Shown: positions 1-8,230 of the stretch, in pieces
Layout: each line of letters starts with the position of its first letter
Numbering within the stretch: the stretch's first letter is position 1
Assembly (NCBI GenBank): GCA_902791885.1
Contig: CADAXO010000007.1
Location: 1-22,375 of the forward strand
Direction: 5' to 3'
DNA length: 22,375 bases
Source of the DNA: Oscillospiraceae bacterium
GTDB lineage: Bacteria; Bacillota_A; Clostridia; Saccharofermentanales; Saccharofermentanaceae
Notes under the pieces: generated by a model
Told to the model about the DNA's origin: nothing
What the model saw: the letters and a program-made list of their open reading frames with translations, nothing else
Databases searched by the model: none
Made by a program: the position numbers and the translations under genes

Positions 1-496
1 TTTTTCCGTTCACCTTATGCATCACAAGATGAGCTAACTTAAGATTGATCATCATAATCACAATCCCGGCAAAAATCAGCACAACTGACAACACATCAAA
101 GCTTATAAACTGTCCCGCCCTTATCAGAACAGCAACACTAACCGGCAGGCAGATCAGACTCGTGATAAAACTCGGGATATATTTGCGGATATAAACCGTC
201 TGACCTATATGAATCAGAAAATGTGCGGCAATGGAAAGAAACACTCCGTACCACAATGCATACAGCACATCGCATGGCAGATAATAAGCCAATAAGCTGA
301 TTCCGAAGATCGGGATAAACTCTTCATACACCGCTGCCGCGAATCCGGACGTTGTGATATTACGGTATGCATTCAACAACTTCGGAAACCTGTCAAAAAG
401 CCACGGATTCTTCCTGAAGAAAGACCCGAACCCAACAACCTCTTCCATATCATGAAAGATAAAGATAATCGGCAGCAAAAGAAGATACTCTCTCAT
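1..496 (-). CDS. HXXEE domain membrane protein, 3' end cut by window edge
   Basis: The reading frame is open from an ATG at 494-496 to the left edge (165 codons, no stop reached), so the C-terminus is missing. The protein begins MREYLLLPIIFIFHDMEEVVG; the HDMEE at about residues 15-19 fits the HxxEE signature that names this Pfam family of unknown function. Most of the rest is hydrophobic, with four or so membrane segments and conserved-looking polar spots such as HFLIHIGQ. Family members are about 150-180 residues, so nearly all of it is present. A GAGGT at 501-505 precedes the ATG by about five bases. It diverges from a TetR-family gene with palindromes between, which suggests that regulator controls it. 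Codon use (GTG, TTG, CTG and GGG rich; no GTC, GTA or CTC seen) differs from the rest of the window. The biochemical role is unknown. Confidence 0.8.
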   Translation of the reverse strand, partial: MREYLLLLPIIFIFHDMEEVVGFGSFFRKNPWLFDRFPKLLNAYRNITTSGFAAAVYEEFIPIFGISLLAYYLPCDVLYALWYGVFLSIAAHFLIHIGQTVYIRKYIPSFITSLICLPVSVAVLIRAGQFISFDVLSVVLIFAGIVIMMINLKLAHLVMHKVNGK

Positions 497-511
497 ATAC
501 ACCTCGCATGT

Positions 512-526
512 GACACACTTGTGTAT
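512..526. promoter_or_regulatory. Palindrome in HXXEE/TetR divergent region, candidate operator
   Basis: GACACACTTGTGTAT contains ACACA-CT-TGTGT, a perfect 5-base inverted repeat around a 2-base centre. It lies 16 bases upstream of the HXXEE start codon, where a repressor would block its transcription. Its two outer parts recur, in inverted orientation, at 581-605. Operator function for the adjacent TetR protein is inferred from position and symmetry. Confidence 0.45.
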
Positions 527-580
527 TTTTGTGATTATGTTACGATGTACCATAAGCGAAGTAAACAGATAAGGCAAAAG

Positions 581-605
581 ATACACAAACTCGCGTAAGT
601 GTGTC
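581..605. promoter_or_regulatory. Split palindrome upstream of TetR gene, candidate operator
   Basis: ATACACAA-actcgcgt-AAGTGTGTC carries the reverse complements of both halves of the 512-526 palindrome, moved apart by about 8 bases (perfect match of GACACACTT with AAGTGTGTC and of TGTGTAT with ATACACA). It ends 21 bases before the TetR start codon, so binding here would give autoregulation. It could alternatively form an RNA hairpin in the TetR leader. Confidence 0.4.
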
Positions 606-626
606 TTTTCGAAGGGAGCGGGCGTA

Positions 627-1172
627 ATGAACACGACAACAAATCCGTCGGCCATAAGATCCAGAAACGAGATTACCAAAGCGCTTCTGAAGCTCATGGG
701 AAAGTACCCCTACAGCGAGATCACGGTTACGCAGATCGTGATGGAGACAGACCTTGTCCGAAAGACGTTCTACAGGAACTTCACTTCCAAGGATGACGTT
801 CTCGAAGCGATCATAAACAGCGCCATTATCGAGTACACGGATGCACTCGTGGAATCAGACGAGGACCCGCTTACCGTAATTTTCACTTTCTGCGAGAAGA
901 ACCGGAAACTTCTTAAGATTCTTCACAAAAACAATATGCTTTATCTGCTGCTTCTTAAACTCAACGAGACCCTGCCGAAGGTCAGCGAGACTACAGATAA
1001 GGAGAAGAATCCTTTCGCTAAGCTTATGACAGGACTTGAGCCTGACTACCTTATCGCATTCAATGTAGGCGCTGTTTGGAACGTCATCTTCAAGTGGGTC
1101 GACCGTGGTATGACCGACCCGCCGGAGAAGATCAAAACGACGATAGAAGATTATCTTAAAAGACTTAATTAA
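627..1172 (+). CDS. TetR/AcrR family transcriptional regulator
   Basis: A 181-residue protein with the usual small TetR size. The N-terminal DNA-binding domain covers about residues 10-60: a first helix (ITKALLKLMGKYPYSEIT) followed by the helix-turn-helix VTQIVMETDLVRKTFYRNF, the most conserved part of the family, then SKDDVLEAI. Residues 65-181 are a helical ligand/dimer domain without a recognisable ligand motif. The start at 627 is supported by AGGGAGCG about nine bases upstream. A second frame open from 599 has no such site. The gene diverges from the HXXEE membrane protein gene and probably represses it and itself through the palindromes at 512-605. Its TAA (1170-1172) overlaps the addA stop (1169-1171) on the other strand inside TTAATTAA. 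The inducer is unknown. Confidence 0.9.
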   Translation: MNTTTNPSAIRSRNEITKALLKLMGKYPYSEITVTQIVMETDLVRKTFYRNFTSKDDVLEAIINSAIIEYTDALVESDEDPLTVIFTFCEKNRKLLKILHKNNMLYLLLLKLNETLPKVSETTDKEKNPFAKLMTGLEPDYLIAFNVGAVWNVIFKWVDRGMTDPPEKIKTTIEDYLKRLN

Positions 1173-4100
1173 ACTTCTATTGCCATATCCTTTCGAAGCA
1201 GCCAGATATAGCGCGACTTGACCTTAATACCGGAAGCTTCAACAGCAGCGGCATACAATTCAAGCTGTTCAGCGTGACGCTTCTTAACTTCCTTAACGAT
1301 CTCATCAGGATCATCCGTCTTGATATAGTCAGTCTTATAATCGATGATCACAGCCGCACCGTCATCGTCGATATACATCGCATCCAAAGTACCCTGCACA
1401 AGCTTATAATCGTCACGGTCAGGATTGATTCGGATAGAGCATACCAATTCACGCTCGCGTTCTGCACGGCCGTCGGCATCAGCTTTTACTAAAGCCTTGC
1501 ACAATTCACTTGCAGCAAAAGCACCGATATTCTTCGAGAACTTTCCGACAGCATCACGCTCGTTCTCATTAAGTATCCCCTCAGAGACAAGTGCATCCAG
1601 CTCATCATCGACAGACACACCTTCAGCAATACGAGGCAGATCAATAAACCTCATCGTCTTATGAACGGCGGTACCAAGAGCCGAACCCGACAGGCCGCCC
1701 TTCTCGCCGATATAGTGGTCAGCATCAGGAACAATAAGGTTGATCGCTCTCTTAAGATCACCTTCCGCATCAGAAGCATGCTCTTTCGTGAAAAGCGATT
1801 CCTCTTCTCTCTTCATCGCCGACACTGAAGTCTTCGCAGGGGCATTCATCGCATCTTCATAGCGGTATGGATCGAACTTAGGCATACCTGATTCATCAGC
1901 ACCAATGCAGCCGTAAATCTCCTGTCTTCGAAGATCAGCTTCGCTACCGGTATATGCGGGTGCTTTAGCAACAACCGGGAAAGCTTCAGCAGACTCATCA
2001 TCAGAAGGTTCCATAACATCTGAGACAGTCTTAACAGTCACCTTTACACCTTCGAAGCCGGACCTGTAAGAGAACATCGCTTCATTAAGACCGCAGATCT
2101 CCTTAAGGTCTGAAGAATCCGGCGAGAGTTTCATTCGAATGAGTGCGCTCAACATAAGCTTATCGATACCGTACATCCCCGCATAGAATTCACGTGACAG
2201 CTTGCGACCTTCCGAAAGCAAAGGCGTCAGCACAGAAGATCCGAGCGTCGGAGATGACAGATCCATACGTCTTATGAAACACAGATTTTCTTCAGCTCTC
2301 GTAAGCGCAACATACAGAAGTCTCATATCTTCCGCATTCTCTTCGAGTCTGTTCTCTTCCTTTACAATAGCCTTCTCCAAAGAAGTCGATGCATAAGAAG
2401 TTTCCTCCTCATAATCATCAACAACGAATTGCGGTCCCTTAGGGTCATCAGGCGACAATACACTCCCCGACTTAAAACTAATATAACCATTAGTATCCTT
2501 TTCATTCGAGCCGTCGACATCAACTACGATGACGCACTTATTCTCGAGGCCTTTACTCTTGTGATAACTCATGCAGCGCACAAGATCCTCACCGCCAAGA
2601 TCAAACTCAATCGCGGCATCATCATCAAGTTTGGACTGCATCTGATCGATCACGTCAGAGACTTCAGTAAGATCACTTCCACGCTTAAGGAAATTACTGC
2701 ACAGCCATCTCTTAAACAGATCGAGCTTATTGACTTCATACGGAGCCTCCTGCATCAAAGTTGCCTTAATGCCTGTGCGCACATAAACCAACTCAATAAG
2801 TTCACCGATATCACGAATAACACTCTCGGAGCGCAGATCATCAATAGCGTCGAGCATGATACGGCACCTATTCCTAATATTCTCATCCGGACCGTTATCT
2901 GCATAATTACGAACCTTGATAATCAGGTTCATCTTCTTATACTCAACAGGCGCGAATCCGACGATCTCAGCAAGCTCATCAAGAACAAAGTTCGAGAACC
3001 TGTAAGGAGCAAGAATAACACCTGCAAGACATTCATCACGATACTCATTCGCGAGCACTTTGATAAGATTACACATACCGATTATCTCGTTATCTGAGAA
3101 CAGCGGCTTCTTATCCAAACATCTCGCACTGATACCGAACCGTCTAAGATGAGCAGCCGCTTCCTTAGCCGCATTGTTAGTTCTCGTCAGCACAAAGATA
3201 TCTTTCTTCTCATATCCGGCATCAAGGTATTCCTGCACCTTGGTCCTTATCTCAGATACGAGCATCTCGATCTGATTAACATCACTCTCGATGATGCCCT
3301 CATCATCTTCCGTGAAGTTCTTATCTTTCTTCTTCGCGTTGATAAGAATAACTTCCGGCAGCGGTCCGTCCTTCGCACCCTCGGGAGCATTAAGTTGATG
3401 ATTACCGCCTTCGTAATCAATCTCAGCCGCACCGCCGCTCATGAGTTGGTCAAAGATCTCATTAACAAAAGACAGAACCTGAGGTGTACTTCTGAAGTTA
3501 CAGTTAAGGCCCATCAGCTTACCCTTGGAAGGATCCTCACTATACACTTCAGACTTACGGATAAACATCGCAGGGTTTGCATTTCTGAACTTATAGATAC
3601 TCTGCTTAACATCTCCTACACAGAAGACATTATTATCTGCGATCTTCTCCACGACAGCATCCTGCAGTGACGTATTATCCTGATACTCGTCGATATAGAT
3701 CTCTTTAAACTTATTACGGTAAAGTTCACTCGCTTCCTTCGTCTTCAGAATACGAAGGCACATATGCTCCTGGTCGGAATAATCAATACCGCGAAGGTCA
3801 CGCTTATACCCGCTGTACCTTCCGTCCATATCCTTAAGCAACGCCGCGAACGCTCTCGCACACGACGTCCTCCTTAACTGCATGGAAAGCAACTCTGAAG
3901 AATCAAACTCATCTACAACATCGTAATCGGAATTGATGGCAAACGGTGCTGCCGCATCCTTATATCCTGACTTCGCACGTATGCTCTCGCCCGCTTTCTT
4001 ATGTGCATCGGTCATCTTCATACCGACCGCAGCTATAGGGCCGAACGCGACCTTCAGCTCAGGGTCGAGTTTATTCTTATTAGGCAGAGTCGGAAAATCC

Positions 4101-4960
4101 GCATAATCGATCCTAAAGACATCCGCATAGAATCCTCTGATCGCCTCATACCTGTCAGACTGTTCTTCATATGTATCCACACAAGCCTTAAGTCTGCTCA
4201 GGAAACCTGTCATAGCAGGCGACAGATCAGAACATCTGTCACAGGCAGGACCGACACTTCTTATCAGGCGATCCTGCAGCTGAACATACTTATCCATTCC
4301 AATAACGGAACCCGTCTCATCAAGCCTCTGCCGATGCGCGATCACACCGTCAACTACATCAAGATAATCCGGAAGACTGCGAAGTTTGCCGTAAGCCTTC
4401 TCCAGCGCATCAACCAAAGGTGCCTCACTCTTGCCATTACCCATCGAGAAAAGAAGGTTAAGGAAATCCTCCCTCTCCTGCTCAGAGATATCACCTTCCG
4501 CGATCCTCTCATACACAGCCATGATCGCATCATTCGCTGCCTGTCTCTTAAACATATTGAGAGTAGTCTCATCAAGAACCGCACTGCCCGGGGCCAACGC
4601 ATCTTCATCTTCAAACATGTAACCCGCTTCACTCACGACGCGGTTACAAAAACTGTTCATCGTCTGGATATACGACACAGAGATCTTATCTATCTGTGAC
4701 TTAATATGAGCTCTGTCGGCGCCGGGTTCAGACATCGCCTTACGAAGACTCGCTTCGATCTTCTCTCTCATATGAGAAGCGGCATCCTTCGTGAACGTAA
4801 CTACAAGAAGCTCGTCAATATCAAGCTCCTTGTTGATGATCTTCGATGTGATCCTCGCCGCAAGCACGGTCGTCTTTCCCGAACCCGCCGCTGCGGATAC
4901 GAGTATATTCGATCTTCCTGCATCTATTATAGCCTGCTGTTCGCCTGAAAACTTAACCAT
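1169..4960 (-). CDS. addA: AddAB helicase-nuclease, subunit AddA
   Basis: Large subunit of the Gram-positive counterpart of RecBCD, which unwinds and trims double-strand DNA ends for RecA loading. The 1263-residue length is typical. Superfamily 1 helicase motifs appear in order: Q-motif SGEQQAII (5-12); Walker A AAAGSGKT with K29; Walker B DEYQD at 424-428; VGDVKQSIYKFRNA (motif III); LNCNFRST (motif IV); a late CMSYHKSKGLE (motif V) and LLYVALTRAEENL (motif VI). The C-terminal RecB-type nuclease has GTAVHKTM and GTLD/DYKT with D1193, D1207 and K1209, so both helicase and nuclease sites look intact. The ATG follows the addB stop after one base (TGA-T-ATG) with an AGGG about nine bases upstream, a layout that favours translational coupling. 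It ends tail-to-tail with the TetR gene. Confidence 0.97.
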   Translation of the reverse strand: MVKFSGEQQAIIDAGRSNILVSAAAGSGKTTVLAARITSKIINKELDIDELLVVTFTKDAASHMREKIEASLRKAMSEPGADRAHIKSQIDKISVSYIQTMNSFCNRVVSEAGYMFEDEDALAPGSAVLDETTLNMFKRQAANDAIMAVYERIAEGDISEQEREDFLNLLFSMGNGKSEAPLVDALEKAYGKLRSLPDYLDVVDGVIAHRQRLDETGSVIGMDKYVQLQDRLIRSVGPACDRCSDLSPAMTGFLSRLKACVDTYEEQSDRYEAIRGFYADVFRIDYADFPTLPNKNKLDPELKVAFGPIAAVGMKMTDAHKKAGESIRAKSGYKDAAAPFAINSDYDVVDEFDSSELLSMQLRRTSCARAFAALLKDMDGRYSGYKRDLRGIDYSDQEHMCLRILKTKEASELYRNKFKEIYIDEYQDNTSLQDAVVEKIADNNVFCVGDVKQSIYKFRNANPAMFIRKSEVYSEDPSKGKLMGLNCNFRSTPQVLSFVNEIFDQLMSGGAAEIDYEGGNHQLNAPEGAKDGPLPEVILINAKKKDKNFTEDDEGIIESDVNQIEMLVSEIRTKVQEYLDAGYEKKDIFVLTRTNNAAKEAAAHLRRFGISARCLDKKPLFSDNEIIGMCNLIKVLANEYRDECLAGVILAPYRFSNFVLDELAEIVGFAPVEYKKMNLIIKVRNYADNGPDENIRNRCRIMLDAIDDLRSESVIRDIGELIELVYVRTGIKATLMQEAPYEVNKLDLFKRWLCSNFLKRGSDLTEVSDVIDQMQSKLDDDAAIEFDLGGEDLVRCMSYHKSKGLENKCVIVVDVDGSNEKDTNGYISFKSGSVLSPDDPKGPQFVVDDYEEETSYASTSLEKAIVKEENRLEENAEDMRLLYVALTRAEENLCFIRRMDLSSPTLGSSVLTPLLSEGRKLSREFYAGMYGIDKLMLSALIRMKLSPDSSDLKEICGLNEAMFSYRSGFEGVKVTVKTVSDVMEPSDDESAEAFPVVAKAPAYTGSEADLRRQEIYGCIGADESGMPKFDPYRYEDAMNAPAKTSVSAMKREEESLFTKEHASDAEGDLKRAINLIVPDADHYIGEKGGLSGSALGTAVHKTMRFIDLPRIAEGVSVDDELDALVSEGILNENERDAVGKFSKNIGAFAASELCKALVKADADGRAERERELVCSIRINPDRDDYKLVQGTLDAMYIDDDGAAVIIDYKTDYIKTDDPDEIVKEVKKRHAEQLELYAAAVEASGIKVKSRYIWLLRKDMAIEV

Positions 4961-4961
4961 A

Positions 4962-7900
4962 TCACTTACCCTGCTTCCACGATTTATCTAACATAGCAAC
5001 TTCATCCGAACTCGGCTTATCGTCAATGTTAAGAAGTCTTCCGCATGCACCCTTGAAACTGCAGAACATACACGCTCCGTCGTACTCACTCGCCGTCAGC
5101 TTGGCAGCACCCTTACCCTGCGCGATCTTCGAGCAAGTCTCCTCGAGCTTCTGTCCTGCATACTCGATCATAGGCTCGATATCATACTTCTTCCTGCTCG
5201 CACTTAAGTACTCGAACAACTGCGGCTTCTTGCCCTTGTCAGCCTTCTTCGTAGGCAGGTAGATGCCGATATATCCGACATCATCCACCTTCGTTCCGGG
5301 CTGCTTCTCAAGTCCGTACGCATAAGCGAAAAGCTGGATCTGCACACCGTCAGCAAGCTTCTTGCCTTCCACTTCCTTAGCATAGGATTTATAGTCAACG
5401 ACTCTTAAGAGTCCGTCTTCATTCTTATCCACTCTGTCGATAGAACCCTTGAACTTAAACTCGAATTCGATACCATCAGCTGTCGTGGTGATATCGATCT
5501 TATGCTCGAAGTCTTCCACCTTCACCTCGAACGCATCCGGTCTGTATCCTGATGCCTTATAGTAGTCAAGCATCGCGGGATAAGCCTTACTGAATATCCT
5601 CTTAACCTTAAGACCCGGATATACCGCATACCTGATCGAGAACTTATCAGGATTCTTGATCTGCTCATCAGCAACAGCTCTTCTGAAATAATCATCAGCG
5701 AGCTTCTCTATCTTCTCCGGTACAGCCTCATCGATAATCTGATCGATCGTCTTATCAGAAAGTTCTTTCTTAACATCGCTCATCGCGAATTCGAACATAG
5801 AATGGCTCAGGCTTCCGAACTCATTACCCTCCACCTTGGTTCCGTCAGTTCTTACCTTGATACGCAGTGCGTGATCAAGCATATACTGCAAAGGACATCC
5901 GTTATACTTCTCGATTGAAGATACACTGCAGGTATTCCTTCCGGACAGAAGCTGATTCATGTGCGAAGGAGTTATAAAACTCGAGTTCTCATCCGAAGCA
6001 TCATGACGTCTCTGAACAGGATCGCCATATACAGGAGTCTCGAATCCTCCGGTAGGAATCGGATACTCATCCTCACCTTCCTGAAGTGCTCTTCTTATGT
6101 ATGTGAATACAGAGCTCGGCATCTCAGAAGCCGGCGTGATAAAGCAAAGCTTATCCGACGCACAGTTAAGAAGAAGCGACGCTTCAATAAACTCCTGCCT
6201 TGATCTCATCTGAACCTTATCAGGAAGTCCCAAAGCCTTAAGCTTAGTTGAAGGCAATATACCTTCACGAGAAGACTTGTGAGGGAAGTTCTCAGCATTC
6301 GCACCAAGGATATAAAGCACCTTACAGGATGTATAAACAGACGATTCAACCGATGTGATCTGAACGGAATCAGCACACAGAGGAATGCTTCCCGATGCCT
6401 TATTTCTCATGTCAGTCTTGATCAAAGATGCGAACTGTTCGCGAGTAATCTCAACCTCATTAAGTTCGCCCGTCAATGATGACAGAAGATCCATGATCTC
6501 CGTATAGCCTTTGACGATTGCCAGAGCTGTATCCTGATCACCGCGGTCAATGAATTCATCGCGTAAAGCTTCGACCTCTTTCTTAAGACCTCCAATATAT
6601 CCGGCAAGTGTCTCAGCCTTACCTGCGATAGTCGTCTTCGCATCAATCGCATCCGTGATTCCACTTAACGGAACAAGCACCTTCTTAACTATATGCTCAT
6701 ACAGATATGAAGGTCCGTCTACAATGAGTCTTCCGTTATCAAAGACCTTAAACTCATCCTTCTTTATCTGTTCGCCGTCCGACTCGAATGTAAGTTTATA
6801 GAAATTCTCGTTGAACAGTCTGCTCCTGTTACGGATATTCTCGCGGAGAAGATAATTATCGAATACATCGACAAGATCTCTTCTGGCACCTGTAAGCACA
6901 CCGGTACGAAGAATCTTCAGCACAGAATTCGCATCGTAATCATATATCGACAGATCAAGAAGACCGATCACAAATCTTACGACAGGCGTATTCATCAGTA
7001 TGACCTTCTTATCGATAAAAGCCTGCAGATCAAACAGACTGAAAATACTCTTGATTCGCTCCTTATAATCGTCATCAACACACAGTATCCTGATGTCACT
7101 ATAGCGGTACTTCTTATCAACACGCACAAGCTTATTGATCTCGTTCGCCACATAAGACACGGCATCATCATGATAAGCATAAGAAAGCAGCTTGACCGAA
7201 TCATCCTTCGGCATCGAAGACACATTCACATTCATGTCACCGCGGGCATAATGCCTTGCAATAACATTCAGCCTGTTATCATCCTCCTTCTCGAAAACAG
7301 AAGGCTCGCAAACCGTTCCTCCTGCACCCTCAAGGTCAGAAATCGTATTCCGTCCGAACTCACTGAAAGCACCGTCGTCACCCTCGCTTGAAGAAGACGC
7401 ATATACGATAACTTCAGCACCGGCATCAGACAGAGCTTTAATGAGTCTTCTCTCCTGAGGTGTAAGGTTACGTGCACTGCCAAGACCTGTTATTACAAAT
7501 CTCGACTTAACAAAAGAAGCGAGCGGCTTATATCGTGAAGGTACGCCATCAACTAAAGTCATTACAGCCTTAGCCGCAGCATCAGGTAAAGTCTCATCAA
7601 CAGGAAGTCCGTATTTCTTACCCAGCTCATCTGTTCTTCTCATAAGAAGCAACATCTCGGTAAGCTTACCATCGTTATCCCCTTCACTGTCGATAAGTGC
7701 TTCGATCTTATCTGCACCGATATCATAACGATGGAAGTCACCTATCAGATTGACCAACATATCGACATATTCGAAGTGGCGGCGCAGGCGGTTAAAGTTC
7801 GGAAAATCAGATGGCGAATCCGTCAGCACACGATAGATGAGATTACGAAGAACCGAATCATCAGAAAAAGATTCCTTACCCGTCATCGACAGGATCTTAT

Positions 7901-8153
7901 ACGACAAACGGACAAAACTTAAAACATCTATATCGAGTGTTCCCGCACTGACGGGTCCGAATGAAGTTGCTATATCCTCTGAAGAAGACTTCCCCTTAAC
8001 CAGGCGATCGAACACCAGTCTTTCCACCGAAGCTTTAACGGACTCCGGCACGATAAAGACGGTCTGCTGCCCCTTCCTCACAGACTTCATTTGCTCTTCA
8101 ACTGCAAACTCCGTCACAGGCTTATATGTTGTATAAGGAATGATCTTGATCAT
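4962..8153 (-). CDS. addB: AddAB helicase-nuclease, subunit AddB
   Basis: Partner of AddA in end resection. The C-terminal nuclease is intact: FGSLSHSMFEF, then DRVD and DYKS with D931 and K933 (counted from an ATG at 8186). The iron-sulfur staple is complete: C764 in NGCPLQYML and C1039/C1042/C1048 in CMFCSFKGAC (C-x2-C-x5-C). The N-terminus is odd: where AddB proteins carry a GxxGSGKT P-loop just after the first strand, this one reads MIKIIPYTTYKPVTEF, with no Walker A. I chose the ATG at 8153 because the protein then starts at the family's first strand and GGCGG (8161-8165) lies seven bases upstream. An in-frame ATG at 8186 sits in the loop of a terminator hairpin and adds 11 residues. Length from 8153 is 1063 residues, slightly short for the family. 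Confidence 0.95.
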   Translation of the reverse strand: MIKIIPYTTYKPVTEFAVEEQMKSVRKGQQTVFIVPESVKASVERLVFDRLVKGKSSSEDIATSFGPVSAGTLDIDVLSFVRLSYKILSMTGKESFSDDSVLRNLIYRVLTDSPSDFPNFNRLRRHFEYVDMLVNLIGDFHRYDIGADKIEALIDSEGDNDGKLTEMLLLMRRTDELGKKYGLPVDETLPDAAAKAVMTLVDGVPSRYKPLASFVKSRFVITGLGSARNLTPQERRLIKALSDAGAEVIVYASSSSEGDDGAFSEFGRNTISDLEGAGGTVCEPSVFEKEDDNRLNVIARHYARGDMNVNVSSMPKDDSVKLLSYAYHDDAVSYVANEINKLVRVDKKYRYSDIRILCVDDDYKERIKSIFSLFDLQAFIDKKVILMNTPVVRFVIGLLDLSIYDYDANSVLKILRTGVLTGARRDLVDVFDNYLLRENIRNRSRLFNENFYKLTFESDGEQIKKDEFKVFDNGRLIVDGPSYLYEHIVKKVLVPLSGITDAIDAKTTIAGKAETLAGYIGGLKKEVEALRDEFIDRGDQDTALAIVKGYTEIMDLLSSLTGELNEVEITREQFASLIKTDMRNKASGSIPLCADSVQITSVESSVYTSCKVLYILGANAENFPHKSSREGILPSTKLKALGLPDKVQMRSRQEFIEASLLLNCASDKLCFITPASEMPSSVFTYIRRALQEGEDEYPIPTGGFETPVYGDPVQRRHDASDENSSFITPSHMNQLLSGRNTCSVSSIEKYNGCPLQYMLDHALRIKVRTDGTKVEGNEFGSLSHSMFEFAMSDVKKELSDKTIDQIIDEAVPEKIEKLADDYFRRAVADEQIKNPDKFSIRYAVYPGLKVKRIFSKAYPAMLDYYKASGYRPDAFEVKVEDFEHKIDITTTADGIEFEFKFKGSIDRVDKNEDGLLRVVDYKSYAKEVEGKKLADGVQIQLFAYAYGLEKQPGTKVDDVGYIGIYLPTKKADKGKKPQLFEYLSASRKKYDIEPMIEYAGQKLEETCSKIAQGKGAAKLTASEYDGACMFCSFKGACGRLLNIDDKPSSDEVAMLDKSWKQGK

Positions 8154-8155
8154 AC

Positions 8156-8206
8156 AAAAACCGCCATGAAGTGATATTACAATCATTATACCTCATGACG
8201 GTTTTT
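8156..8206 (-). terminator. Rho-independent terminator after acyl-CoA synthetase gene
   Basis: AAAAACCGCCATGA (8156-8169) and TCATGACGGTTTTT (8193-8206) are inverted repeats with one mismatch, which is a G-U pair in the minus-strand RNA. Read on the minus strand the stem ends in a run of five U and lies 25 bases past the stop of the acyl-CoA synthetase gene. The loop is long (23 bases) but can fold further through TGAT/ATCA. The alternative addB start and a TATAAT lie inside the loop. It is close to symmetric, but no plus-strand gene ends here. Confidence 0.7.
8185..8190 (-). promoter_or_regulatory. Possible -10 box for addBA inside terminator loop
   Basis: A perfect TATAAT on the minus strand lies 31 bases before the preferred addB start. 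The best -35 position (ACAGTT at 8208-8213, 17-base spacer) is a poor match, so the call is weak. If real, addBA transcription would begin within the loop of the upstream gene's terminator. The alternative is read-through from the acyl-CoA synthetase gene. Confidence 0.25.
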
Positions 8207-8230
8207 AAACTGTCCTATTAAAGTCGCTTA

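Noticed and set aside
2429..3097. Open frame of 222 codons on the plus strand inside addA
   Set aside because: Antisense shadow of addA; composition mirrors the codon pattern of the minus strand and no family resemblance was seen.
4001..4699. Open frame of 232 codons on the plus strand inside addA
   Set aside because: It lies wholly antisense to a conserved helicase gene, is rich in Arg/Ile/His as shadow frames are, has no recognisable domain and no ribosome site.
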